A stretch of DNA of 64,000 nt from Peribacillus frigoritolerans. GTDB taxonomy: Bacteria; Bacillota; Bacilli; Bacillales; DSM-1321. This document shows positions 49,214-59,843 of the stretch, piece after piece (position 1 is the stretch's first letter; every line of letters starts with the position of its first letter). The notes under the pieces were generated by a model. That model ran no database searches. It had not been told where the DNA came from and saw nothing but the letters and a program-made list of their open reading frames with translations. Location of the stretch: positions 3,613,949 through 3,677,948 of the forward strand of contig JAUPFL010000001.1 in the NCBI GenBank assembly GCA_030562215.1, given 5' to 3'. Made by a program: the position numbers and the translations under genes.

Positions 49214-51215
49214 TCATTGGTTAGAGTTTGCTTTCAACACAAACGAACTTAAGGGGGCAACGGTTATCTGACTCCCTTTAATCCTATCAATTTCTTGCAG
49301 ACCCGCCCGCTGACCATCCACTAAAACGGACCAATTACCTTCGTGGGGAAGAGTAATGGTTATCGCGTCCCAATTTGCATTATGAATCACTGCCATTTTA
49401 TAATCCTTATGTTTTAAAGTGAATGCAACCACATTTGGCGGAGCATCAATGAATTGTAGATGCTCATCAATTTCTTCGGGTGTGCTTAACCTAAAAACTG
49501 AATGATTTTTCCTGAGAGAAATCAGCCCTTTCATATACTCCACTTCCCGATCTAACTCCGCTCTCCTTTTCCAATCCAACCTGTTAATCCAATCCGAAGA
49601 TTGATAGCTGTTTTCATCTCCATCTTTCGTGCGCATGAACTCTTGTCCAGCATGTATCATTGGAATTCCCTGTGACAGTAAGACAATTGCCGAAGCTAAT
49701 TTATGCATCTGTTTCCGTTTTTCTTCTGTAGCATCTGGATTAGTGATGAGCAACTTATCCCATAAAGTATAATTATCATGTGCTTCAACATAATTGATCA
49801 CTTGATCCGGTCTTTGATATGTTGCGATATCTTCATCATATTTCAAACCACCAGCGATGCCTTTTTTATAATATCTTCCATTCCTGGTTTGCCATTCACG
49901 AATCCCTTATCATGTTCATTCATTACAAAGCCTTTTAAACCATCACGGATTGCATCATTAAAGTGAGCGATTCCAGGCATTTTAAAGGCATTCTTTTGAT
50001 TTGCTTTCAGCTCTTTGGCCAAGGGGTATCCATATCCCAGCCTTCGCCCAAAATAATGAGGGTCGGATCAATTTCTGACAGTGCCTTTTTCACTTCATTC
50101 ATCGTTTCCACATCATGAATCCCCATTAAATCGAAACGGAAACCATCAAGATTATATTCCTTCGCCCAATAGGTTACGGATTCAACGATGAATTTGCGCA
50201 TCATTTTACGTTCAGACGCGGTGTCATTTCCTACACCAGTTCCATTAGATAAGGTGCCGTCGGCGTTATAGCGAAAAAGTAAGTGGGAACGAGTTTATGG
50301 AAGTTTGAATCCGCCACAGAATAAACGTGATTATAGACAACATCCATGATTACTCGTAACCCGTGGTCATGTAAACCTTGAATCATTTCCTTTAACTCCC
50401 GGATCCTGACTTTTGGTTGATACGGATCAGTCGAATAAGAGCCGTCGGGAGCGTTATAATTCTGTGGATCATATCCCCAGTTATATTGTGGTTCATTCAA
50501 TTTCATTTCATTGACTGTAGCAAAATCGAATATCGGGATAAACTGAACATGGGTAACACCTAGATCTTTAATATGATCAAGACCCGTTTTCGCTCCTTCT
50601 GGACCTTTGGTTCCGACTTCAACTACTCCTAAAAATTTACCTTTATGATGGATTCCGCTTTCAGGATGAATCGATAAATCCCGTGTATGCAATTCATAAA
50701 TGACTATGTCCTCAGCTTTTTCGAGAGGTGGTTTATCCCGTGTCCACCTTTCTGGGTTCGTATCAGTTAAATCTATCACGACCCCTTTAATGCCATTAAC
50801 AGTAACTGCGCGAACATAGGGATCGACGGCTTCACTCCAGGTTTCACCCACTCTCACTTTATATGTATAAATCAATCCGTCCTGATCTCCGTTCAGCTCA
50901 ATGGTCCAGGTCCCCTTTTCCGAACGAACCATTTGAATCTCCATTCCATCTGTATCATCCCAATGTTTATAAGTAACTAGCTTAGCTTCAGATGCAAGTG
51001 GTGCCCATAATCGGAATGCCGTTTTATCTTTAAGATAGGAATTCCCTAAATCTGTGCCTTCATAGAAATATAGATTATCCAATTCTGACGGGTTTATCGG
51101 ATTAATATTGACAATCGGCAGGGATTCCAACTGATTTTCCGGTTCATCATCCATCGGTTTTCGATTATTTTTATTTTCCTCTTCAAAATAAGAAAGTGAA
51201 TCTTTAATAGGTCAT
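49214..51215 (-). CDS. Type I pullulanase (GH13), frameshifted
   Basis: Pullulanase cleaves alpha-1,6 branches of glycogen, starch or pullulan. The corrected length is about 667 residues. A CBM48 domain (AFRLWAPLASEAKLVTY) precedes the barrel with the type I signature YNWGYDP, region I DVVYNHVY, region II DGFRFDLMGIHD (nucleophile D), region III GEGWDMDTP (acid E) and region IV YVEAHDNYTLWDK. No signal peptide, so cytosolic. Start ATG 51215 after GGAGG. Breaks: near 51210, 50263, 50022 and 49862. It is separate from clpE; two terminators isolate it. Confidence 0.9.
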
Positions 51216-51430
51216 TCCTCCATTGAAATTCCCATTTTAGAACAGGAATTATTAATTTTTATAATCATGAGCGAATCTTCCACTATGTTATGATTCCACA
51301 GGCATTACCTATCAAAACATTCGATCTGCAAGTTATGCAAAAAATTCAGAAATCTATATTTAATAATCGAAAGTTCAGGTCGTTTAGCTTGACCTTACTT
51401 ATCGTTTAATGAGAATAATCCAAAAAAGAA

Positions 51431-51471
51431 AAAAATGCCTCCATAACAGTTTTACGGTCTTGGAGGCATTT
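51431..51471 (-). terminator. Terminator of clpE
   Basis: Ten-bp stem AAATGCCTCC / GGAGGCATTT with a 19-nt loop, T-rich minus-strand tail, 10 bp after the clpE stop. Confidence 0.87.
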
Positions 51472-51481
51472 CTAGTACTCT

Positions 51482-53609
51482 TTATGGTGTTTTAATAATT
51501 TTCACAGAGGTATCTTCAACAATTGCAGTGAAGTCCTTAACTTCAGGCTGCTCAAAGATAAAGTCAGTGATGCCGTCTTCGAGCTGTTCTTGAAGAACAC
51601 GGCGGAGCGGTCTCGCTCCGAAAGTTGGGTGATACCCGAGTTCAATTAGCCTTTGTTTCGCTTCATTGGTCACATCTAAAGATAAACCATTTGCAGCAAG
51701 TGTTTCTTCTAGCTCGTGAATCATGATATCAACGATTTGCAGAAGATCTTCTTTTTCAATGCCGAGAATTCAATGATGCTATCGAACCGGTTCAAGAATT
51801 CCGGTTTGAAGAAGCTGCCTAAAGATTGTAGGATTGAAGCCTCTTCCACAGCTGAACTTGTACCGAATCCCATTACTTTTTGTTTCTCACCGACTCCAGC
51901 ATTACTCGTCATGATGATCACGGTATCTTTAAAAGTAACGGTCCGGCCTTGACTGTCGGTTAAGCGGCCATCTTCCATGATTTGCAGGAACATATGCATT
52001 ACATCCGGATGTGCCTTTTCGATTTCATCCAATAAGATGATACTGTAAGGCTTGCGGCGAACTTTTTCCGTCAATTGTCCAGCTTCCTCATGGCCTACAT
52101 ATCCAGGAGGAGAACCGATTAATTTAGAAACACTGTGTTTCTCCATGAATTCACTCATATCAAGTCGAATCATCGCTTCCTTATCCCCGAACAATTCCTC
52201 AGCAAGAGTTTTCGCCAATTCGGTTTTACCGACTCCTGTCGGACCAACGAAAAGGAAAGAACCGGTAGGACGATTTTTGGATTTTAACCCTGCACGACTT
52301 CTTCGAACGGCCTTGGAAACCTTTTTGACAGCCTCTTCCTGCCCGATTACTTTTTTCATCAGCTCCGCTTGGAGATGAACCATTCTTTCTTGCTCATCTT
52401 CTTGGAGCTTACCTACAGGAATACCAGTCTTTTGTTCGATGATATTTTGAATGTCTTCAACGGTAACGGTTGGCTTAATTGCATCTTCCCCTGCTTGCAA
52501 TGACTTTTCCAGTTTTTCTTCTTCATCACGTAGAACGGCAGCTTTTTCATAGGCTTCTTCTTTCAATGCCATTTCTTTTTCTTTATAAATTTGCGCCAGT
52601 CGTTCTTTCATGTTTTCTACCTGGCCGTCTTCGATGGTCAAGTTCAATTTGGAACCAGCTTCATCCATTAAGTCTATTGCCTTGTCAGGCAGGAATCGGT
52701 CTTGAATGTAGCGGTGCGAGAGTTCAACAGCCGCTTTTAGGGCTTCCTCACTATATGTTACTCCATGATAAGATTCATAACTATCCTTTAATCCACGTAA
52801 GATGACCAGTGCTTCTGCCGTTGTCGGCTCATTAACGTGTACAGGCTGGAAGCGCCTTTCAAGGGCACCATCCTTTTCAATTTTCCTATATTCGGATAAA
52901 GTGGTTGCTCCGACAAGCTGAAGTTCGCCGCGTGCAAGTGCAGGTTTCAAGATATTTCCTGCATCCATTGATCCTTCGGCTGAACCAGCGCCCACCAGTT
53001 GATGAATTTCATCGATGAATAAAATGACATTTTTTCTTTCCTGTAATTCGCTGATCAATTGCTTCATTCTTTCTTCGAATTGCCCTCTAATTCCAGTATT
53101 CGAAACAAGGGACGCTACATCAAGCATATATACAAGCTTATTACGTAGTTTAACGGGCACAGAACCTTCAACAATCGCTAAAGCAAGACCTTCAGCAATG
53201 GCCGTTTTACCGACACCAGGTTCACCGATTAAAACTGGATTATTTTTATTGCGCCTATTTAGAACTTCAATGACGCGCTTGATTTCTTCATTTCGTCCGA
53301 TTACCGGATCAATAAGTCCTGCTTTAGCAGCATCGGTCAAATTGCGGCCATACTCCTCAAGCAATCCTCCGTCCTCGCCTTGTTCAGCTGAATTCGGTTT
53401 TGGTACATTATTATAATTAAATGGATTGAATGAATTTGAAGTTCCGTTAAATTGGAATTTCCTATATCCATTCCGCCCATTGCTGCTCCAAGTTTGTTTC
53501 TCTCTTCTTTATAACAAGTGGAGCACAGTTTCACATCATGCTCCTGACCATTCATATTTAGGTGAACTTGAATATTAGCTTGGTTTACATGGCATTTTTC
53601 ACAAAGCAT
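51482..53609 (-). CDS. clpE: ClpE, ATP-dependent Clp protease ATPase subunit, frameshifted
   Basis: ClpE unfolds substrates for ClpP under heat and disulfide stress and helps switch off CtsR. The corrected length is about 709. The N-terminal zinc finger ([17 protein letters not shown]) is the ClpE hallmark. The first AAA+ domain has [15 protein letters not shown]; a short coiled UVR-like middle region ([20 protein letters not shown]) follows; the second AAA+ has [16 protein letters not shown] and the ClpP-loop region. A T is missing near 53455 and an A near 51755. Two CtsR boxes lie in its promoter. Confidence 0.95.
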
Positions 53610-53649
53610 GTAGTACTCCTCCTTTAAAAAATTGAATTAAAAATAAATC

Positions 53650-53705
53650 TTTGACCTTCTTTGACTTTCTGACTTTATTATACATTGACCTTCTTTGACT
53701 TTCAA
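53650..53705 (-). promoter_or_regulatory. clpE promoter with two CtsR operators
   Basis: Minus-strand -35 TTGAAA (53700-53705), 17-bp spacer, -10 TATAAT (53677-53682). CtsR heptad repeats AGTCAAA-N3-GGTCAAT (53684-53700) overlie -35/spacer and AGTCAAA-N3-GGTCAAA (53650-53666) lies at the transcription start. Confidence 0.92.
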
Positions 53706-53940
53706 TAATTTTGTCTGGGATTTTTTTTGCAATAAAAAAGAAATTCCTTCGATTTGGTTTGCTTAGCATATTAAACTATCCATTTCCAGTCAAATAAAAT
53801 GATTATATGAATGCTTCATATTATTGATTACCCAGTTCAGGGCTCGATAACCTACTCTATTTAACACAACACCAATTCAACTTTTTCAAGACTAATCATA
53901 GTCTTGTGAATATGACTCATCCACTCTTATTTTTAAAAAC

Positions 53941-53966
53941 AAAAAAGAGACTTCATTAAGTCTCTT
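53941..53966 (-). terminator. Terminator of the NlpC/P60 gene
   Basis: AAGAGACTT / AAGTCTCTT stem followed by T on the minus strand, 32 bp after the corrected stop. The 53706-53940 gap shows no gene. Confidence 0.82.
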
Positions 53967-53997
53967 GGTTTTTTATATTAAGGTTGATTTTCTTCTA

Positions 53998-54439
53998 TTA
54001 TATACGTTTCGCACCAATATACTTTGGCTTCCAATAGGTATTATTGGTTTTAGCGTATGACACTCCTTTAGATGATGAAGAGTGTATAAATTCTTTGTTT
54101 CCAACATATATGGCCACATGTGTAGGTTTTTTCGCTTTATTTGGTGCAAAAAACATTAAGTCACCTTTTGCAGGGTTTTAACTTTCTTACCTTTTTATAT
54201 ATGTCAGCAGCAGTTCTTGGTAAATTCTTACCAGCCTTTTGATATGAATACTTCACTAATCCCGAACAATCAAAACCTGATGAAGAAATGCCACCCATTT
54301 TATATTTTGTACCCAATTCACTTTTAGCCACTTTAATCGCTTTTATATGATATGAAGCAGCTTCCACTTGGTCCCCAGCAAATGATGCGGTTACAAGAAT
54401 TATAGCCAATGACAATCCGACGACAATTTTCTTGAACAA
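53998..54439 (-). CDS. Secreted NlpC/P60 DL-endopeptidase, frameshifted
   Basis: The corrected protein is about 147 residues: signal peptide (1-28) followed directly by an NlpC/P60 domain with catalytic C58 (SGFDCSGLVKYSYQ), RTAADIYKKGKKV, KGDLMFFAPNKAKKPTHVAIYVG (catalytic H) and FIHSSSSKG. Such enzymes cut D-Glu-mDAP bonds in peptidoglycan. There are no LysM or SH3 cell-wall-binding repeats, which is short for the class. Two A are missing near 54188 and 54172. TTG 54439 after AGGGG. A perfect WalR box upstream suggests WalRK activation. Confidence 0.87.
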
Positions 54440-54471
54440 ATTTTTTACCCCTGATGTGATCTGCTAAACCT

Positions 54472-54527
54472 AATATACTAGAAGAAGCATATCTTTCGCA
54501 TCACAAGACCTTTACAAATATGTTACA
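54472..54527 (-). promoter_or_regulatory. NlpC/P60 promoter with upstream WalR box
   Basis: Minus-strand TGTAAC-N5-TGTAAA (54527-54511) matches TGTWAH-N5-TGTWAH exactly. A TATATT -10 lies at 54472-54477 with a poor -35, so the box is centred near -54, as for WalR-activated autolysin genes. Confidence 0.78.
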
Positions 54528-54634
54528 TTTAGTAGATTTAGGAAGAATGACCATATAAAACATAAAAATAAGTCGAATGATGGGTCCATTTAACTTATGT
54601 AAAAGTACCTTTAATAAAACTAGCTTTTCCTCAT

Positions 54635-54661
54635 AAAAAAACAGTGGTAAAAAACCACTGT
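54635..54661 (-). terminator. Terminator of the YdjM-like gene
   Basis: Eight-bp stem ACAGTGGT / ACCACTGT followed by T on the minus strand, abutting the stop codon. Confidence 0.85.
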
Positions 54662-55287
54662 CAAAATTCTTTTGAGAAAAATGGAAGAAATAATTTCACC
54701 CCACGTTTATTAAAAGGTAAACATTTCAAATCTGCGATTAAATGACTTATGTATCCTAATATACAAGTGGTGAAAATTCCGTCAATCCCCATAAAGGCTT
54801 CGAATTGAAAGGCAATGATGCCAAAGAAAGCGATACCGGCAATCGAATGGGTATAACTTCTATGTGGTGTAAAAGATGCCAGGATAAAATAGGCTCCCAA
54901 CAGCCATAACCAGCTTTCCTGCAAAGATAAACCGCCTCCTAATACCGCTAATCCAGTCAAGGTCAGCATATGCCTTTGCCTAATGAATGATGATATAATG
55001 ATGATTCCGATTCCTGCCCCTACACCGATCCACTTTTCCGTTTCAGAGCTTTCCAAAAGACTATAAATGATCATCAAAATTCCAATCGTTTGTGCTATCG
55101 TCCGGATAAACTTATGTGAAAAGGTAATCCTATTACTTAACTTCCCATCAATATCCATATCGGGCATAAGCCCTGAAACCCCACCGATGCCCACCAAGAA
55201 TAAAGTGGTGGTTGGATCTGTTTGAAGTGTGTTTGCCGTCAAAAATCCAACTGTTGCCCCTAAAGCCATGTGTGCTGTACCGTTCAC
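54661..55287 (-). CDS. YdjM-like membrane-bound metal-dependent hydrolase
   Basis: The 208-residue protein has about five membrane segments and the DUF457/YdjM signature: NGTAHMALGATVGF, GLMPDMDIDGKLSNR, the FSHKF histidine, TPHRSYTHSIAG and ISHLIADLKC. The conserved H/D residues probably bind a metal at the membrane face. The reaction is unknown. In Escherichia coli ydjM is SOS-controlled; here a near-perfect LexA-type box lies about 45 bp upstream. The frame is intact. Confidence 0.87.
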   Translation of the reverse strand: MNGTAHMALGATVGFLTANTLQTDPTTTLFLVGIGGVSGLMPDMDIDGKLSNRITFSHKFIRTIAQTIGILMIIYSLLESSETEKWIGVGAGIGIIIISSFIRQRHMLTLTGLAVLGGGLSLQESWLWLLGAYFILASFTPHRSYTHSIAGIAFFGIIAFQFEAFMGIDGIFTTCILGYISHLIADLKCLPFNKRGVKLFLPFFSKEF

Positions 55288-55331
55288 TGTCTCTCTCCTG
55301 TCCCTCTAAGAAGTAATCTGCTTTCAAGAAA

Positions 55332-55345
55332 CGAATGTTTGTTCG
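55332..55345 (-). promoter_or_regulatory. LexA-like (DinR) box
   Basis: Minus-strand CGAACAAACATTCG differs from the Bacillus SOS box CGAAC-N4-GTTCG at one position. It lies upstream of the YdjM-like gene. Confidence 0.5.
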
Positions 55346-55592
55346 AATCTCTGCATACTAACTATACAACATTTTGGGGAAAATTTCTTTATTTCTTATA
55401 AATAATGCTATAGTAATCAGTAATTAGAGGAAAAAAACACCCTGGTCGTACATTCAAAACACTTCTTATAATATCCATAATTGCTTTGTTTAGGAAATTT
55501 TCATCACTCTAAATCCGCAAAATATTTTTCTGTAAATTGAAGTTTTTCATGAAATTTTATCCAAAATATGAATATACTAATCTGTAAGGGGA

Positions 55593-55766
55593 GTGATTCA
55601 GATAGCTTTTATAAATGCCTTCAATAATTTTAAAAATGGGAAAAAGTCCAAGAAAATAAAGAACATTGATTTTCGGGAAAAGCATGTAAATAAATCGTCT
55701 GAGCTCATTGGGAACAATGAAATTGTCCAAAATATAATTAACAATCACCTTTCCAAAAAAAAATAA
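55593..55766 (+). CDS. Small basic protein, unrecognised
   Basis: A 57-codon frame starting at GTG 55593 (MIQIAFINAFNNFKNGKKSK) and ending VQNIINNHLSKKK, lysine- and asparagine-rich. AAGGGGAG overlaps this GTG and is correctly spaced instead from an ATA at 55602, so the start is uncertain. A strong terminator begins at the stop codon, which is the main support. The opposite-strand frame here lacks any signal. Confidence 0.42.
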   Translation: MIQIAFINAFNNFKNGKKSKKIKNIDFREKHVNKSSELIGNNEIVQNIINNHLSKKK

Positions 55767-55790
55767 CCACTTGTAGGGTGGTTTTTTTAA
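55755..55790. terminator. Bidirectional terminator
   Basis: AACCAC / GTGGTT stem with a nine-A run before it and seven T after it, serving the plus-strand small gene and the minus-strand 55787-56693 gene. Confidence 0.82.
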
Positions 55791-56693
55791 TTATCAGGTG
55801 AAATGGTTTCATTCTTTTCCAGCTTCTCGCTCGCTTCGTAAATATAGTTATATTGTAAATAGTAATCGTATATGACGTTTTGCAGAATCTTAAGCAATGA
55901 TTTATCGAAAGTATCGAATTCAGTTTGATAACTATTTAAGACAGTGACGAATTTCCCGTCCATGTTTTCGAAATAATGGATAAGAAAATTCTTGTAATAT
56001 TCACTATCGCTATTGCTTTTATTCGTAATGCACGGATCGCCGGTTTGAATGGACTTATCAAGCATCGCTTTGATTGATTTAGGCAGCTTTGCTTTTTTAA
56101 ACTGGTTCAGGGTATAGATATCATAGGTAAAGGAAAGACCTAATTGATCGGAATAAAAATCCACGGCACAGTCCAGTGTATAGAGTAATGGTGTTTTAAA
56201 GTCCTTGCTGTTGGCAATTTCCTCTGATATCTCCAATTGAAATTCCTCGGATGTTAAATACGCTGCAAATTTCATTTTTGAGCTGCTCATGCTGAATACT
56301 TCATAAACGGCTGCATCTTGTTTTTCAATTTCAATTTCGATATTAAAAAAATTTAAAGTGTTTTAAACGGTAAAAAGCAATTGGGGCTAATAGGAAAAGC
56401 AATATCCAAACTAGGTAAAGGAATAACGTGTTAAAGATGATTTGATAAAATTCAGACGTTACGATCGGTTCGATGATTAACGATATCAATGTATGTTCAA
56501 ATCCCTGAGAAACAGGGGGGGCAGGTACAGTGGTTTCTTCAGGATTTTTCAAAGTTTGGATACCTAAACGAGCCATCGCAACTAGTGTATATACAAAAAT
56601 TAAAATTGTCCCAATCACATAAAATTTTGGCATGAATCCTATAATCCTGTCGAAAACAGAAATCCGTTTATCTTTCTGCTCCTCTATAGCCAA
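55787..56693 (-). CDS. Two-helix membrane protein with cytosolic domain, frameshifted
   Basis: The corrected product is about 302 residues. Two membrane helices (FYVIGTILIFVYTLVAMARLG and the stretch IIFNTLFLYLVWILLFLLA) flank a short proline-rich extracellular loop. A 180-residue acidic soluble part follows (KMKFAAYLTSEEFQLEISEE, YDIYTLNQFKKAKLPKSIKA). I do not recognise the family. One extra A in the plus-strand run near 56347 splits it. TTG 56693 after AAGGAGC. The C-terminal part reads NVIYDYYLQYNYIYEASEKL. Confidence 0.6.
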
Positions 56694-56883
56694 TGTGGTT
56701 GCTCCTTTTAAGATTATTAATATCAGGAAAAGCCTACAGGGACTTAGAATTTCCTGGAGACTACCTATTTAATTTATATGTTTGCAATTATGTTAAAATA
56801 CGTAAAATTCGTTTAATCATTGACATATTCCAAATTACTTTCGACGTTTTCATTAAAATTAATAATAATTCGTCGTTAAAAAT

Positions 56884-56918
56884 GCCCAACCCTCTACAGT
56901 AAAAATGAAAGGTTGAGC
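56884..56918 (-). terminator. Terminator of the lysR gene
   Basis: GCCCAACC / GGTTGAGC stem (one G-U) with five T following on the minus strand, 15 bp after the stop. Confidence 0.75.
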
Positions 56919-56932
56919 AAATGTTTAGGGTT

Positions 56933-57823
56933 TTATTTAGGACGGCCCTTTATCGCAAATTCTTCGACTTTCCTTAGAAACAAATCCATGGCTTTGGATG
57001 CTTCGAAGTCCAACTTTTTCACGATCGAAAAAGGTCTTATAATGGGCTCATTTTTCAAATGAAAGGTTTTCAATTCATTGGATTTCAATTCTTTTTGTAC
57101 AGTCAATCGGGATAACAAGGCAATGCCGAGTCCAGCCATCACAGCTTCTTTCACTCCTTGAATACTGGTGAAAATAAAGGTTTTCTTTATGTTTAACTCG
57201 AGACTGCTCAAAAGTTTATCGGAATATGTACGGGTTCCCGACCCTTGCTCCCTAAGTACCCATGTTTGGTTTTGGAGCATATTGCCCTCGATGAGATCCA
57301 TCTGTGAAAGTGGATGATCCGGGGAACGACCACAATCATCTCGTCATTCATGAATGGCCTTACATCTATATCTTTATAATCCGTTTCACCTTCAATCAAG
57401 CCTATATCAAGCTTATTTGAACGGATTCCTTGAATGACATCATTTGAATTCGAGATGATGATTTGTATGTCCACCATCGGATATTGAGCAGCAAATTCTG
57501 CTAATACTTTTGGAAGGTAATATTCCCTATCGTGAAGCTTGCACCTATTTTCATCGTTCCGCTAACCACGTTATTAAATTCATTTATTTCCCTTTTCGCT
57601 GTCTCATAATGATTAAGCATTTGCTTTGCATGTCTATACAAAATTTTTCCCGGCTCTGTTATTTGAACTTGCTTGGGGAACGATAAATTAATTTCGTCCC
57701 TAACTCATTTTCCAGATTCCTTATGTGAAGACTGACTCCTGGCTGCGACAGGTTCAGAAGATCCCCTGCTCTTGAAAAGTTTTTCTGTTCGATTACGGTT
57801 ACGAATACTTTTAACGGATCCAT
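56933..57823 (-). CDS. LysR-family regulator (CysL/YwfK-like), frameshifted
   Basis: The corrected length is about 298. The N-terminal winged helix reads LKVFVTVIEQKNFSRAGDLL and LSQPGVSLHIRNLENELGTK. The effector domain has MKIGASFTIGNI, DIGLIEGETDYKDI, FMNDEMIVVVP and a C-terminal GLGIALLSRLTVQKELKSNE. This layout is typical of the LysR protein found beside yeiH genes. Bases are missing near 57687, 57527 and 57322. It is divergent from the YeiH gene and most likely controls it. Confidence 0.87.
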
Positions 57824-57878
57824 TGTTACCTCCCTATCTACCTATGCGTTTCATTTTATCATAAGTAGAAGTAATCAT

Positions 57879-57901
57879 TGAAATAGCAAAAATATATTTC
57901 A
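57879..57901. promoter_or_regulatory. Candidate LysR operator
   Basis: Seven-bp inverted repeat TGAAATA (57879-57885) / TATTTCA (57895-57901) with a 9-bp centre, containing T-N11-A, in the lysR-yeiH divergent region. Confidence 0.5.
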
Positions 57902-57947
57902 CTTATTTTTAATTAAGTTTTAAAGTTAAAGCATCAACATAGATGGA

Positions 57948-58981
57948 GTGATCACACTGGAACAAATAAAAGTTGAAACTAAAAAACTTGGATTTACAAA
58001 AGGAATAGCATTGACTTTGCTAATTGCCATTGCAGCAAAATACTTAGCAGAGCTTCCATTCCTTCATATAATGGGACAGTTAGTCATTGCGATACTGATT
58101 GGTGTTGTTTGGAAATCACTAATCGGTGTCCCGGCTTACGCCGTTGCAGGGACAAATTATTCAAGTAAAGTCCTTTTGAGAGTGGGCATTATCTTATTGG
58201 GGATGCGCTTGAACCTAAAGGATATTATTAATGCCGGTCCGAAAACATTTGCAGTTGGTACCATTAGTCTTGTATTTGGTATATTAGTAGTTTATGGATT
58301 GACCCGCCTATTTAAAGTTGAGAAAAAGCTTGGCCTATTGACAGCTTGCGGAACGGGAATTTGTGGAGCTGCTGCCATCCTGGCTATTTCCTCCCAAATA
58401 AAAGCAAAAGAAAAAGATACCGCAATAGCTGTAGCGACGGTTGCTGTTTTAGGTACAACCTTCACTTTCGGATATACGATCCTATATCCATTATTGGAGT
58501 TATCCGATCAAGGATATGGTATTTTTCGGGTGCGACACTCCATGAAATTGCTCACGTCATCGCTGCGGCAGCACCAGGGGGAAATGAGTCTGTCGACTTG
58601 GCTGTGGTGGTCAAATTGACTAGGGTGGCCCTGCTTATTCCCGTTGCGATTTTGGTTGGAATCGTCATGAATTGGAAAGGACGATCAACTGTTACCGGAA
58701 AGAAATTTTCCTGGAAGTCCATTCAGATGCCGTGGTTCATTTTTGGATTTTTATTAGTAAGTGCCATTTATTCTTCAGGTGCAGTTCCTGAACCTTTAGC
58801 CGAAAAACTTGTTATGCTTTCCTATATCCTCATGGCTATGTCCATGGCAGGACTAGGATTGAATATTGACCTTGTAACTTTTAGGAAATATGGTGGTAAA
58901 CCTTTTATAGCTGGACTGATCGGCTCTATATTATTGACTTGCCTCGGGTATGTATTGGTTCAGACTTTCCATTTAAATTAA
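57948..58981 (+). CDS. YeiH-family putative sulfate exporter, frameshifted
   Basis: About 345 residues with ten to eleven membrane segments. UPF0324 motifs: LLRVGIILLGMRLNLKDI, TACGTGICGAAAILAISSQI, GATLHEIAHVIAAAAPGG and GLGLNIDL. Members are called putative sulfate exporters because of sulfur-gene contexts; direct proof is lacking. A base is missing near 58527 (GYGIFSGATLHE restored). The GTG at 57948 overlaps GGAGTG, and the Shine-Dalgarno is better spaced from a CTG at 57957. A terminator follows. Confidence 0.88.
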
Positions 58982-58985
58982 CTTT

Positions 58986-59843
58986 TTAATTAAAACAAGC
59001 ATCCCTTAATCGGCATGCTTGTTTTTTTTCTATTGGATGTGGAACATTGGCACCATAAAAAATTTCATCCATTTCCGTTTGAAGCCTTTCTATAATTTCT
59101 TGCCTTTCCTCTTTATTCAGCTTTTCCTCTGTATAACCGAATAAGTAATTATTAATATCGAACCTTTTCAGCTTACATTTTGTATGGAATATATTTTCCT
59201 GGTATACATTTACATCAATCATGTCATATAAACCTTTTACTTCATCGGGAATATAGTTTTGAATGGAATTAATATCATGGTCAATGAACAATTTTCGCCC
59301 ATCTTTATCTCTCGTAAAACCTCTTACTCGGTAATCGATCGTGATAATGTCGGTATCGAAGGAATGAATAAGATAATTAAGGGCTTTAAGGGGTGATATT
59401 TCTCCACAAGTAGAGACATCGATATCGGCCCTGAATGTGCTAATGCCTTCATTTGGATGGTATTCAGGGTATGTATGTACGGTAATATGGCTTTTATCCA
59501 GTTGCATGACCACATTATCAGGTAAAGGTCCTGGTGATTCCTCATAAGTCTCCATAGGTACTTCGACGACAGGTCCTTCTGAAACAAGAATGGTTACACT
59601 GGCGCCTTGAGGGACATAATCCTGTTTGGCCGTATTTAAAACATGTGCCCCTATTAAATCCGCAACATTGTGCAGGATCTTCGAAAGCCGCTCTGCGTTA
59701 TATTGTTCATCGATATAATCCAGGTAGGCCTCCCTTTCTTCCCTGGTTTTTGTGTAACAAATATCATACATATTAAAGCTTAAAGATTTCGTAAGATTAT
59801 TAAAGCCATGCAGTTCAATACGCTGCTCAGGTGTAAGTTTCAT
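58986..59843 (-). CDS. speD: S-adenosylmethionine decarboxylase proenzyme (SpeD, E. coli class)
   Basis: SpeD makes the aminopropyl donor for spermidine. The 285-residue protein is of the longer E. coli class rather than the 125-residue SpeH class of B. subtilis. Autocleavage is expected between K117 and S118 ([14 protein letters not shown]), giving the pyruvoyl group. [18 protein letters not shown] holds the acid cysteine. The last 10-12 residues are read through a terminator stem, so the true stop is probably earlier and hidden by an indel in the eight-A run near 59030. RBS AAGGGGA. Confidence 0.92.
   Translation of the reverse strand: MKLTPEQRIELHGFNNLTKSLSFNMYDICYTKTREEREAYLDYIDEQYNAERLSKILHNVADLIGAHVLNTAKQDYVPQGASVTILVSEGPVVEVPMETYEESPGPLPDNVVMQLDKSHITVHTYPEYHPNEGISTFRADIDVSTCGEISPLKALNYLIHSFDTDIITIDYRVRGFTRDKDGRKLFIDHDINSIQNYIPDEVKGLYDMIDVNVYQENIFHTKCKLKRFDINNYLFGYTEEKLNKEERQEIIERLQTEMDEIFYGANVPHPIEKKQACRLRDACFN
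58993..59029. terminator. Terminator between yeiH and speD
   Basis: Ten-bp stem AAACAAGCAT / ATGCTTGTTT followed by T8 on the plus strand; it can also serve the minus strand. Confidence 0.9.

Noticed and set aside
55557..55748. 63-codon hydrophobic minus-strand frame
   Set aside because: Antisense to the small plus-strand gene that ends at a terminator; no SD and no terminator in its own direction.
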